A stretch of DNA of 64,000 nt. It comes from Comamonadaceae bacterium (GTDB lineage Bacteria > Pseudomonadota > Gammaproteobacteria > Burkholderiales > Burkholderiaceae_C). Each line of letters opens with the position of its first letter. The first letter of the stretch is position 1. The stretch spans positions 154,020 through 218,019 of the forward strand of contig JAACZV010000004.1 in NCBI GenBank assembly GCA_009996515.1, given 5' to 3'. A program made the position numbers and the translations under genes. A model generated the notes under the pieces. That model worked only from the letters and a program-made list of their open reading frames with translations. It did not search any database and had not been told where the DNA came from. Shown here one piece after another: positions 29,986 to 37,846 of the stretch.

Positions 29986-30315
29986 TTACCAGCCGAGCCC
30001 GAGCTTCAGCGGCAGCATGACGGCCATGCCCACCAGGATGGTGCCGAGGATGCCGCGGCGCCAGAAGTAGTAGGCCGTCGCCGCCAGCGCCGCGGGCCAG
30101 CGGGCGTCCTGCCAGGTCGCGATGAGCTGGCCCTGGGTCATGAACACCTCCGGCGCGACGACGGCCACCAGCGCCGCCAGCGGCGCGACCTTTAGCAGCT
30201 CGCGCAGCCAGTCCGGGATGGGCAGCGGCTGCTCGCCGATCATGAAGAAGCCGCGCGTCAGCACGGTGATGGCGCCCAGGCCCAGCAGCGCGATCCAGGT
30301 CATGGCCTCGCTCAT
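29986..30315 (-). CDS. azlD: AzlD family branched-chain amino acid exporter, small subunit
   Basis: A 109-residue protein with about four membrane helices, matching AzlD/YgaH ('ALLGLGAITVLTRGFFMI', 'LKVAPLAALVAVVAPE'). With AzlC it forms an exporter for branched-chain amino acids and analogues. The ATG at 30315 overlaps the azlC stop by four bases. Its stop codon directly borders a hairpin-rich repeat. Confidence 0.9.
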   Translation of the reverse strand: MSEAMTWIALLGLGAITVLTRGFFMIGEQPLPIPDWLRELLKVAPLAALVAVVAPEVFMTQGQLIATWQDARWPAALAATAYYFWRRGILGTILVGMAVMLPLKLGLGW

Positions 30316-31028
30316 GCGCTGCCCTTTCGCGCGTCCAGCCACCAGCCCACCGCGCCGGCCGCGACGATGGCGCACAGGATGTTGAGCTTGAGCGGCAAGG
30401 CGTAGGTCGCGATGGACACCGCGCCGGCCGTCAGGGCCACCCACCACAGCGTCTTCTCGGTCAGCAGCGAGTAAGACAGGCCCAGCAGCGCCAGCACGCC
30501 GGCGAAGCCTATGCCCCAGTGCGTCGGGATGCGGTCGGCCAGCAGGATGCCCGTGAAGGAACACAGCTGCCAGGCCGGCCAGTTGACGGCCACGCCGCCG
30601 CAGAAATAGCGCTGCTGGCCCGGCGCCGGCTGCGGGTCGGGATAGCGCTTCACGAAGTAGACGAAGTTCAGGTCGGCCGCGAAATAGGCCAGCGCCAGGC
30701 GGCGCACGCGCGGCAGGTGGCCGAAGTAGTGGCGCCACTGCGCGCTGAAGATGACGAAGCGCAGGTTGACGCAGAAGGCCGTGGCCAGCAGCACCCACAG
30801 CGGCGCGCCGGAGGCGATCAGCGGCAGCGCCGTCAGCTGGGCGCTGCCCGCAAAGACCAGCAGCGACATGCCGAAGGCCAGCGGCAGGCTGAGCCCGCTC
30901 TTCACCATGGCGACCCCGGTCACCAGGCCCCAGGCGGCCAGGCCCAGCGAGGGCGAGGCCATGTCGCGCGCGCCGCGACGGAAATCGGGGTCGCCAGCCA
31001 GCGCACGCAGCCTTGCAATCAAGTTCAT
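30312..31028 (-). CDS. azlC: AzlC family branched-chain amino acid exporter, large subunit
   Basis: A 238-residue membrane protein with the AzlC/YgaZ pattern: an N-terminal 'FRRGARDMASPSLGLAAWG', then 'FAGSAQLTALPLI' and 'ATAFCVNLRFVIFSAQWR'. It overlaps azlD by four bases, the usual two-gene unit. Known members export valine, leucine or their analogues; the exact substrate here is unknown. Confidence 0.92.
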   Translation of the reverse strand: MNLIARLRALAGDPDFRRGARDMASPSLGLAAWGLVTGVAMVKSGLSLPLAFGMSLLVFAGSAQLTALPLIASGAPLWVLLATAFCVNLRFVIFSAQWRHYFGHLPRVRRLALAYFAADLNFVYFVKRYPDPQPAPGQQRYFCGGVAVNWPAWQLCSFTGILLADRIPTHWGIGFAGVLALLGLSYSLLTEKTLWWVALTAGAVSIATYALPLKLNILCAIVAAGAVGWWLDARKGSA

Positions 31029-31074
31029 GCGGCCATTGTCGACGCCGGCGCGGCCAGGCCCTGCCGGCGGGGGC

Positions 31075-31830
31075 TCAGTTCATGCGCCGCACCTTGCCGC
31101 TGCCGGCGATGGACGAGCTGACCTCCGGCGAGCCGGCGTACTTCACGTCGCCCGAGCCGGCGATGGAGACGCTGAGCCGCCTCGTCGCGTTGACCTGGGC
31201 GTCGCCGCTGCCGGCGATGGTGACCTTGACCTCGTCGGCCACCAGCTCGGCGGCCTTCACGTCGCCGCTGCCGGCGATGGACACGCTGGCGCTGGCGCAG
31301 CGGCCGGCCGCGACGATGTCGCCGCTGCCGCTGACCTTCATGCCCAGGCGCTCGGCGTCCAGGTTGGCGAAGCGGATGTCGCCCGAGCCGGCGATGGCCG
31401 CGTCGACGCCGCCGGTCTTCATGGCCTCGACCTTGACGGTGCCGGTGCCGGCCACCGAAACGGCGCGCAGCGCCGGCATCTCGATGCTGAGGCTGGGGTG
31501 GGCCGAGCTCTGCACGTTGACGCCCTTCCTGGGGGCGATCTCCAGCGTGCGGCCCTTGCTGCCCTCGACGATGCGGGTCTCGATATAGGGCAGCAGGTTG
31601 CGGTCGGCCTTGACCTCGACCTTGTGGCCCGAACCCTGGCGGATGACGACGTTGAAGCCGCCGCTGAGCGCGACGCCATCGAAGGCGCCGGGGTCGCGTG
31701 CCTCGGTGGCGATGTCGCCGTTGCCGGTGACGCGCTCGCCCTTGATGCTCCAGCTCCAGGCCTGGGCGGGGCCGCTGGCGACGGCGGTGGCGAGAAGACC
31801 GAGGGCAAAGAGGCGGCGGGAGGTGTTCAT
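31075..31830 (-). CDS. Secreted head-GIN (DUF2807) domain protein with AGSGD repeats
   Basis: A 251-residue protein with a cleavable signal peptide (MNTSRRLFALGLLATAVASG, cleavage near PAQA). The mature part is a putative autotransporter-adhesin head-GIN domain (DUF2807). From residue 125 on, a turn of the type S-I-A-G-S-G-D-V or G-T-G recurs about every 18-20 residues, with about seven copies, as expected for rungs of a right-handed beta-helix. It probably sits in the periplasm or at the surface; the binding partner is unknown. The gene stands alone, 46 bases downstream of azlC. Confidence 0.85.
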   Translation of the reverse strand: MNTSRRLFALGLLATAVASGPAQAWSWSIKGERVTGNGDIATEARDPGAFDGVALSGGFNVVIRQGSGHKVEVKADRNLLPYIETRIVEGSKGRTLEIAPRKGVNVQSSAHPSLSIEMPALRAVSVAGTGTVKVEAMKTGGVDAAIAGSGDIRFANLDAERLGMKVSGSGDIVAAGRCASASVSIAGSGDVKAAELVADEVKVTIAGSGDAQVNATRRLSVSIAGSGDVKYAGSPEVSSSIAGSGKVRRMN

Positions 31831-31957
31831 GGCGGGCTCCAACGGGTTTGCGATGGTCGCCATGCTGCCGGGCCGCGGCGGCCTCGGCCCGGCGCAGGCG
31901 ACGATGCGCAGATTCGGGGGGCTGAAATGCGGCTGGGCGCGCCGGCCCGGCACGCCG

Positions 31958-32329
31958 TCAGTGGCTCTTGGCCTTGTCAGACGCCTTGTCGGACGCCTTC
32001 TCGGCGGGCGCGGCCTCGGCCTCGTCGGCGGGCGGCTTGACGGCCCCGGGACGCGGCACGACCGGTGCGATGCCCTCGAGCTTGTTCTCGCGCATGTACT
32101 CGTCCATCTCGCGCCAGCCGGCGTAGACGGCCGCCTTCTGGGCCTTGGGGTTGAGGATGTAGCAGTCCTCGATGGCGCGCATCGCATGCCGGCAGGCGCT
32201 GCCTATGGCCTTGCCGTCGGCCTCCTTGGCCGCGGCCACCTTGGCGGGGTCGTCGATGCCCAGCTGCTCGCAGGCCGACAGGGCCGCCAGCAGGGGCAGG
32301 GCGAGGGCGACGACGAGCAGGCGCTTCAT
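31958..32329 (-). CDS. Small hypothetical lipoprotein
   Basis: A 123-residue protein. Residues 1-20 are a lipoprotein signal peptide ending in the lipobox LSAC, with Cys20 as the acylation site. The mature part contains 'ACRHAMRAIEDCYILNP' and a WREMDEYMRENKLEGI segment, then an alanine/lysine-rich tail with ASDKASDKA. I do not recognise a named domain. It sits between htpX and the head-GIN gene on the same strand and may belong to an envelope unit. Confidence 0.8.
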   Translation of the reverse strand: MKRLLVVALALPLLAALSACEQLGIDDPAKVAAAKEADGKAIGSACRHAMRAIEDCYILNPKAQKAAVYAGWREMDEYMRENKLEGIAPVVPRPGAVKPPADEAEAAPAEKASDKASDKAKSH

Positions 32330-32365
32330 GGGCTCAGGTATCGGCCGCCGGCGCGCGAACTTGAA

Positions 32366-33223
32366 TCAGCGCCGCGCGCCGCCCTGGGCCATCGCGAGCA
32401 GGCGCGCGATGCGCTCCTCGGTGGACGGGTGGGTAGAGAACAGCCCGCGCAGGCCGCCGCCGGACAGCGGGTTCATGATCATCATCTGCGCCGTCTCGGG
32501 GTGGGCCTCGGCCGCCGCCAAGGGGATGCCCTGGGCGTAGCGGTGGATCTTGTCCAGCGCCGAGGCCAGCGCGGCCGGGTCGCCGGAGATCTCGGCGCCG
32601 CCGCGGTCGGCCTCGAATTCGCGGGCGCGGCTGATGGCCATCTGGATCAGGCTGGCCGCCAGCGGCGCGAGGATGGCCACGGCGATGCCCGCCAGCGGAT
32701 TGGTGGGCCGGCCATGCTCGTCGCGGCCGCCGAAGAAGGCGGCGAAGTTGGCCAGCATGGAGATCGCGCCGGCCATGGTCGCGCTGATGGTGGAGATCAG
32801 GATGTCGCGGTGCGCCACATGGGCCAGCTCATGGGCCATCACGCCACGCAGCTCGCGCTCGGACAGCACGCGCAGGATGCCCGTGGTCGCGGCGACGGCG
32901 GCATGCTCGGGGTTGCGGCCGGTGGCGAAGGCGTTGGGCGCCGCCTCGTCGATCAGGTAGACGCGCGGCATGGGCAGGCCGGCGCGCTGGGCCAGCTCGG
33001 CCACCATGCCGTAGAACTGCGGCGCCGAGCTGGCATCCACCTCGCGGGCGTTGTACATCTTCAGCACCATGTCCGCGGAGAACCAGTAGCTGAAGAAATT
33101 CATGCCGACGGCCACCAGCAGCGCCACCAGCATGCCAGTCTGGCCGCCGATCATCTGGCCCACGACCATGAACAAGGCCGTGATGGCGGCCATCAGGATG
33201 GCGGTCTTCGCGAGATTGAACAT
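32366..33223 (-). CDS. htpX: Membrane zinc metalloprotease HtpX
   Basis: A 285-residue M48B protease that degrades misfolded inner-membrane proteins. Two N-terminal membrane helices are followed by the zinc motif [12 protein letters not shown] (HExxH) and the third ligand in [14 protein letters not shown]. The ATG at 33223 gives the family start [11 protein letters not shown]; the frame extends further upstream but without similarity. It lies downstream of fmt on the same strand with a 58-base gap, as is common in betaproteobacteria. Confidence 0.95.
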   Translation of the reverse strand: MFNLAKTAILMAAITALFMVVGQMIGGQTGMLVALLVAVGMNFFSYWFSADMVLKMYNAREVDASSAPQFYGMVAELAQRAGLPMPRVYLIDEAAPNAFATGRNPEHAAVAATTGILRVLSERELRGVMAHELAHVAHRDILISTISATMAGAISMLANFAAFFGGRDEHGRPTNPLAGIAVAILAPLAASLIQMAISRAREFEADRGGAEISGDPAALASALDKIHRYAQGIPLAAAEAHPETAQMMIMNPLSGGGLRGLFSTHPSTEERIARLLAMAQGGARR

Positions 33224-33281
33224 CGGGGCGGGCTCCGTGAAGTGGCAGTTGACGTGGCAGATGGTGCCACGCAAGAGATTC

Positions 33282-34298
33282 TCAAGCGTCGAAGCGCTCG
33301 CCGGTCGCGATGGGCCGGGCCTGCAGAAAGGCCGCGGCCGGGCCGCGCTTGCCGCCCGCGCGCTGCAGCTCGGTGAGCAGCAGTGCGCCCTCGCCGCAGG
33401 CGACGACCGGGCCCGGCGCGATGACCTCGCCCGGCTCGCCCCGGCCCTGGGCCAGCTCGGCGCGCCAGACCTTGATCGCCTCGCCGGCCAGCGTCGCGAC
33501 GCCGCCGGGGAAGGGGTCGAAGGCGCGCAGGCGGCGCTCGATCTCGACGGCAGGCTGCGTCCAGGCGATGGCGCTCTCGGCCTTCGCTATCTTGTGGGCG
33601 TAGGTCACGCCCTCGGCCGGCTGCGGCGTGGGCGGCAGCGCGGCGGCCTGCAGCGCCTCGACGATGAGGCGCCCGCCCAGCGCGGCCAGGCGGTCGTGCA
33701 GCCGGGCCGTCGTGTCGTCGGCGCGTATGGGCTCGCGGCCCACCAGCAGCATGTCGCCGGTGTCCAGGCCGGCGTCCATCTGCATGATGGTGATGCCGGT
33801 CTCGGCGTCACCCGCCTCGATGGCGCGGTGGATGGGCGCGGCGCCGCGCCAGCGCGGCAGCAGCGAGGCGTGGATGTTCAGGCAGCCGCGCAAGCCGCCC
33901 GCCGGGCCGCTCCCAAGGGCGGCTTGATCCCCTCGGGGGATCGCCGGCGTACCCGCCGGCGAGGGGCGCCGGTTGCCCGGCAGGTCCAGCACCCATTGCG
34001 GCAGGATCAGGCCGTAGGCGGCGACGACCATGACGTCGGCGTCGGCCGCCAGCAGCGCCTCGCGGGCCGCCGCGGCATCGGCGGCGTATTTGCCGTCCAG
34101 CCTCAGGCCCTGAGGCTGGGCCACCGGGATGCCGGCGGCCACGGCGCGCTGCTTGACGGCCGAAGCCTGCAGCTTCATGCCGCGGCCGGCCGGGCGGTCG
34201 GGCTGGGTCAGCACCAGCGGCACCGTGAAGCCGGCGGCCAGGATCGCGTCCAGCGCGACGGCGGCGAACTCCGGCGTGCCGGCAAAGACGACCCGCAT
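33282..34298 (-). CDS. fmt: Methionyl-tRNA formyltransferase with an in-frame repeat insertion
   Basis: A 338-residue enzyme that formylates initiator Met-tRNA. Conserved parts are [25 protein letters not shown], the catalytic [16 protein letters not shown] and [13 protein letters not shown]. Compared with other Fmt proteins it carries about 29 extra residues (roughly 108-137, rich in Pro, Gly and Arg) between VLDLP and GCLNIH, immediately before the catalytic Asn. The extra DNA is a hairpin repeat (33892-33968) whose length keeps the frame. The ATG at 34298 shares one base with the def stop; a GTG one codon earlier is possible. Confidence 0.93.
   Translation of the reverse strand: MRVVFAGTPEFAAVALDAILAAGFTVPLVLTQPDRPAGRGMKLQASAVKQRAVAAGIPVAQPQGLRLDGKYAADAAAAREALLAADADVMVVAAYGLILPQWVLDLPGNRRPSPAGTPAIPRGDQAALGSGPAGGLRGCLNIHASLLPRWRGAAPIHRAIEAGDAETGITIMQMDAGLDTGDMLLVGREPIRADDTTARLHDRLAALGGRLIVEALQAAALPPTPQPAEGVTYAHKIAKAESAIAWTQPAVEIERRLRAFDPFPGGVATLAGEAIKVWRAELAQGRGEPGEVIAPGPVVACGEGALLLTELQRAGGKRGPAAAFLQARPIATGERFDA
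33892..33968 (-). repeat. Three-hairpin repeat inserted in fmt (family copy 2)
   Basis: The insertion folds into three successive hairpins: CGCCGGCG arms with loop at 33950-33953; GATCCCC/GGGGATC at 33926-33942; and AAGCCGCCC/GGGCGGCTT with a 16-base loop at 33892-33925. On the minus strand it contains CTTGGGAGCGGCCCGGCG, identical over 18 bases to the copy near 54133, and CGCCCCTCG at the start. Confidence 0.75.
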
Positions 34299-34834
34299 CA
34301 CAGCCTCTGGTTGCGCTTCTTGGCTTCGGCCTCTTCCTCGCGCGTCTTCTTGACCATCTTGGTCTTGATGCGGTCGCGCTTGAGCGGGCTCAGGTACTCG
34401 ACGAAGACCTTGCCCATCAGATGGTCCATCTCGTGCTGCACGCAGACGGCCAGCAGGCCGTCGGCCTCGAACTCGTAGACCTCGCCGTCGCGGTTGGTGG
34501 CGCGCACCGTGACCTCGGCGTGGCGTGCCACCTTGTCGTAGATCTGCGGCACCGACAGGCAGCCCTCCTCGCCGTCGACCATGCGTTCGCTGGTCTTGAC
34601 CAGCTCGGGGTTGATCAGCACGCGCGGCGTGTCGCGCTCCTGCGAGGTGTCGATGACGACCACGCGCTCATGCACGTCCACCTGGGTGGCGGCCAGACCC
34701 ACGCCGTCGGCGGCGTACATGGTTTCCAGCATGTCGTCGACGAGCCGGCGGATGCGCTCGTCGACGACCTCCACGGGCTTGGCGACGGTGTGCAGGCGAG
34801 GGTCGGGGTAGCGAAGGATGTGCAGTTGAGCCAT
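34298..34834 (-). CDS. def: Peptide deformylase
   Basis: A 178-residue metalloenzyme that removes the formyl group from nascent proteins. All three motifs are present: [16 protein letters not shown] and QHEMDHLMG (HExDH). The C-terminal tail ([20 protein letters not shown]) is the charged extension usual in proteobacterial type I enzymes, thought to contact the ribosome. The ATG at 34834 starts [14 protein letters not shown]. The stop is joined to the fmt start (TGATG). The gene is divergent from the LysM gene. Confidence 0.97.
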   Translation of the reverse strand: MAQLHILRYPDPRLHTVAKPVEVVDERIRRLVDDMLETMYAADGVGLAATQVDVHERVVVIDTSQERDTPRVLINPELVKTSERMVDGEEGCLSVPQIYDKVARHAEVTVRATNRDGEVYEFEADGLLAVCVQHEMDHLMGKVFVEYLSPLKRDRIKTKMVKKTREEEAEAKKRNQRL

Positions 34835-34961
34835 GGGGTGTGGGCCGCCGGCCACGGCGGGCACTTTGTAAGCACTCGCAAACGGGGGCCGGCCAGGTTG
34901 AATGCGGGCAGAATCACCCGGATTTTCGCCGATCCGGCAATCCCCTCGGAGACCGCGCCCG

Positions 34962-36125
34962 ATGCCCGCTGCCCGCACCGCCCCTCTCACCGTCCTTGCG
35001 GCCTGCCTTGCCCTCGCAACGGCTTGCGCCTGGGCGCAGACCAGCTCGCTCCCCATCACGCCCGAGCAGCGCCGCGTGGCCGACCAGGTCGCGAGCGCGG
35101 GCGTGCCGCTGACCGAGCTGGCACCCGATGCGCCGGACAGCCACACGGTGAAGGCCGGCGACACGCTGTGGGACATCTCCAAGCTGTTCCTGAAGAGCCC
35201 CTGGCGCTGGCCCGAGCTGTGGGGCATGAACCGCGAGCAGATCCGCAACCCGCACCTGATCTATCCGGGCCAGGTGCTGCTGCTGGTCAAGATGGACGGT
35301 CGCGCACGGCTGCAGCTGGCCCAGGGCGTGGGCGGCGACACGGCCGGCGACGCCGTCAAGCTGCGCCCGCAGATGCGCATCGCGGCGCTGGACGCCAATG
35401 GCATCGCCGCCATCCCGCTGCACCTGATCCAGCCCTTCCTGACCGACGCCGTCGTGTTCGACACCGACCAGCTCGCCACGGCGCCGCGCGTCGTCGCCGC
35501 CCAGGACGGCCATGTGCTGCTGGGCCGCGGCGACCTGGCCTATGCCCGCGGCGACTTTGGTGGCGCGACGGACTTCCGCGTCTTCCGCACCGCCCGCACG
35601 CTGCGCGACCCGGCCACGCAGGAGATCCTCGGCTACGAGGCCCCCTATGTCGGCACGGCCGAGCTGATCCGCCCGGGCGAGGAGCGCGCGACGGCCGACG
35701 GCAAGACCGAGATCGTGCCGGCCACGCTGCGCATCCGGCAGTCCAAGCAGGAGGTCGGCATCGGCGACCGCCTGGCGCCCGCGCCGCAGCGCGGCCTGGA
35801 GCGCTATGTGCCCCACGCGCCCGACCAGCCCATGGCGGGCCAGATCGCGGCCATCTATGGCGATGCGCTGAACGCCGGCCAGAACCAGATCGTCGCGCTG
35901 AACCGCGGCAAGCGCGACGGCGTCGAGCGCGGCCATGTGCTGGCGCTGTGGCGGGACGGCGCCACGGTGCTGGACAAGACCCAGGACCGGGCCCAGGCCA
36001 TCAAGCTGCCCAACGAACGCCACGGCGTGCTGTTCGTGTTCGAGGTCTACGAACGCGTGTCCTATGCGCTCATCATCTCGGTCAAGGACCCGGTCAAGCC
36101 GGGCGACCGCTTCACCGAACCCTGA
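34962..36125 (+). CDS. Periplasmic LysM-domain protein
   Basis: A 387-residue secreted protein. The signal peptide covers about residues 1-28 ([20 protein letters not shown]). A LysM domain at about 65-110 ([17 protein letters not shown] ... YPGQVLLL) binds peptidoglycan. The remaining 270 residues are conserved in betaproteobacteria without an assigned function. The ATG at 34962 has GGAGA upstream and was preferred over 34902. The gene is first in a LysM-dprA-smg group divergent from def-fmt, an order typical for Burkholderiales. Confidence 0.88.
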   Translation: MPAARTAPLTVLAACLALATACAWAQTSSLPITPEQRRVADQVASAGVPLTELAPDAPDSHTVKAGDTLWDISKLFLKSPWRWPELWGMNREQIRNPHLIYPGQVLLLVKMDGRARLQLAQGVGGDTAGDAVKLRPQMRIAALDANGIAAIPLHLIQPFLTDAVVFDTDQLATAPRVVAAQDGHVLLGRGDLAYARGDFGGATDFRVFRTARTLRDPATQEILGYEAPYVGTAELIRPGEERATADGKTEIVPATLRIRQSKQEVGIGDRLAPAPQRGLERYVPHAPDQPMAGQIAAIYGDALNAGQNQIVALNRGKRDGVERGHVLALWRDGATVLDKTQDRAQAIKLPNERHGVLFVFEVYERVSYALIISVKDPVKPGDRFTEP

Positions 36126-36157
36126 GATGAGGCCCGGCGCCCGGCCCGAGCACTGAG

Positions 36158-37264
36158 ATGCTGGACCCGGCAGAGCTGGCTGCCTGGCTGCGCCTGACCG
36201 AGTCCGTCGGCCCCGCCGCCGCGCGCCGCCTGCTGGCCATGGCCGGCAGCCCCGAGGCCGTCTTCGAGCTGCCCGCCGCGGCGCTGGACCAGGCCTTGCC
36301 GGGCAAGCAGCGCGAAACACTCCACCAGCCCCCCGAGCACTTCGACGCGCTGCTGGCCGCGGCCGGCACCTGGCTGGCCGAGCCGGGCCATCAGCTGCTG
36401 GCGCTGGGCGACCCCGACTATCCGCCGCGCCTGCTGGCCACGGCCGACCCGCCGCTGCTGCTGTGGCTGCAGGGCCGGCGCGAGCTGCTGTCGGCGCCGT
36501 CCATCGCCATCGTCGGCAGCCGCAACCCGACCGCGCAAGGCGGCGACAACGCGCGCGCCTTTGCCGGCGCGCTGGCCCGGGCCGGCTACGTCATCGTCTC
36601 GGGCCTGGCCCTGGGCGTGGATGCCGCGGCACACGAGGGCGCGCTGCAGGCCGGCGGCGCCACCCTGGCCGTCGTCGGCACCGGGCTGGACCAGGTCTAC
36701 CCGCGCCGCAACGAGGCGCTGGCGGCGCGGCTGCTGGCCGCCGGCGGCCTGATCGTCAGCGAATACGCGCTGGGCATGCCCGTGCTGCCGGCCAACTTCC
36801 CCAGGCGCAACCGCATCATTGCCGGGCTGACCCAGGGCTGCCTGGTCGTCGAGGCGGCGCTGCAGTCGGGCTCGCTGATCACGGCGCGGCTGGCGGCCGA
36901 GGCCGGGCGCGAGGTATTCGCCATCCCGGGCTCCATCCATTCGCCACAGGCGCGCGGCTGCCATGCGCTGATACGCCAGGGCGCCAAGCTGGTCGAGTCG
37001 GCCGCCGACGTGCTGGAGGAGCTGCCGCCGCTGGACCAGCCCCCAGCCGCGGCACCGGCCGGCACGGAAGCGCCCGCCGAGCCGCGCCACGAGCAGCAGG
37101 CGCTGCTGGACGCCATGGGCCTGGACCCCGTCAGCCTGGATGCGCTGATGGCCCGCTGCGGCTGGCCCGCCGCCGAGCTCAGCGCCGCCCTGCTGGAGCT
37201 GGAACTGGACGGCCGCATCGCCCGCCTGGCGGGCCAGCTGTTCCAGCAGCGCCGCAAGGGTTGA
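36158..37264 (+). CDS. dprA: DNA-processing protein DprA
   Basis: A 368-residue protein that loads RecA onto incoming single strands during natural transformation. The Rossmann-like core has SIAIVGSRNPTAQGGDNAR, SGLALGVDAAAHEGAL, GTGLDQVYPRRN and PRRNRIIAGLTQGCLVVEA, all family hallmarks. The C-terminal winged-helix domain (residues about 300-365) is also present. It lies 32 bases after the LysM gene. A TfoX-N protein elsewhere in the window (58831) might hint at competence, but that is weak. Confidence 0.96.
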   Translation: MLDPAELAAWLRLTESVGPAAARRLLAMAGSPEAVFELPAAALDQALPGKQRETLHQPPEHFDALLAAAGTWLAEPGHQLLALGDPDYPPRLLATADPPLLLWLQGRRELLSAPSIAIVGSRNPTAQGGDNARAFAGALARAGYVIVSGLALGVDAAAHEGALQAGGATLAVVGTGLDQVYPRRNEALAARLLAAGGLIVSEYALGMPVLPANFPRRNRIIAGLTQGCLVVEAALQSGSLITARLAAEAGREVFAIPGSIHSPQARGCHALIRQGAKLVESAADVLEELPPLDQPPAAAPAGTEAPAEPRHEQQALLDAMGLDPVSLDALMARCGWPAAELSAALLELELDGRIARLAGQLFQQRRKG

Positions 37265-37350
37265 CGAGCTTAACGGCGGATATCAGAGGTCGAACCGAGG
37301 GGTTATTCGCGGCCGGGGCGGCCGAAGCGCTGGGCTATCATCCCCTCACG

Positions 37351-37803
37351 ATGCTCGATGTCCTGGTTTATCTGTACGAAACCTACTGGCGCCCGGACGC
37401 CTGCCCCGACGCTGCGCAGCTCGCGCGCAAGCTGACCGCGGTGGGCTTCGAGACCGACGAGATCCAGGAGGCGCTGTCCTGGCTGGAAGGCCTGGCCGCC
37501 GCCGGCGAGGCCTATCACGCCCAGCAGAGCGCGCATGCGCTGCGCGTCTACTCCGCGGCCGAGGTGGAGCATCTGGGCGAAACCTCCATCGGCTTCATCA
37601 GCTTCCTGGAATCGGCCGGCGTGCTGCCCGGCGCGATGCGCGAGATGGTCATCGACCGCGCCATGGCCGTGGGCGGCAGCCCCATGGACCTGGAAGACCT
37701 GAAGATCATCGTGCTGATGGTGTTCTGGAGCCTGGGCGAGGAGCCCGATGCGCTGATCCTGGACGAGCTGTTCGTGGCGCCGGAAGACCGGCTGATCCAC
37801 TGA
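37351..37803 (+). CDS. smg: Smg protein (DUF494)
   Basis: A 150-residue protein of the Smg/DUF494 family: MLDVLVYLYETYW at the start, FETDEIQEALSWLEGL in the middle and the strongly conserved ending ILDELFVAPEDRLIH. Its function is not well established; it accompanies dprA and fmt/def genes across proteobacteria. The start is the ATG at 37351. topA, which often follows, is absent here; a terminator closes the unit instead. Confidence 0.94.
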   Translation: MLDVLVYLYETYWRPDACPDAAQLARKLTAVGFETDEIQEALSWLEGLAAAGEAYHAQQSAHALRVYSAAEVEHLGETSIGFISFLESAGVLPGAMREMVIDRAMAVGGSPMDLEDLKIIVLMVFWSLGEEPDALILDELFVAPEDRLIH

Positions 37804-37820
37804 CGGCACCTCACCCCAGC

Positions 37821-37846
37821 AAAACGGCGCCCCAGGCGCCGTTTTT
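37821..37846. terminator. Bidirectional rho-independent terminator between smg and the DUF1631 gene
   Basis: AAAACGGCGCC and GGCGCCGTTTTT form an 11-bp stem around a three-base loop. The A tract on one side and T tract on the other make it work on both strands, ending smg from the left and the DUF1631 gene from the right. Confidence 0.92.

Noticed and set aside
33888..33977. The fmt insertion as an intein or programmed frameshift
   Set aside because: It is only about 29 residues, lacks intein motifs and keeps the frame; its hairpins match intergenic repeats.
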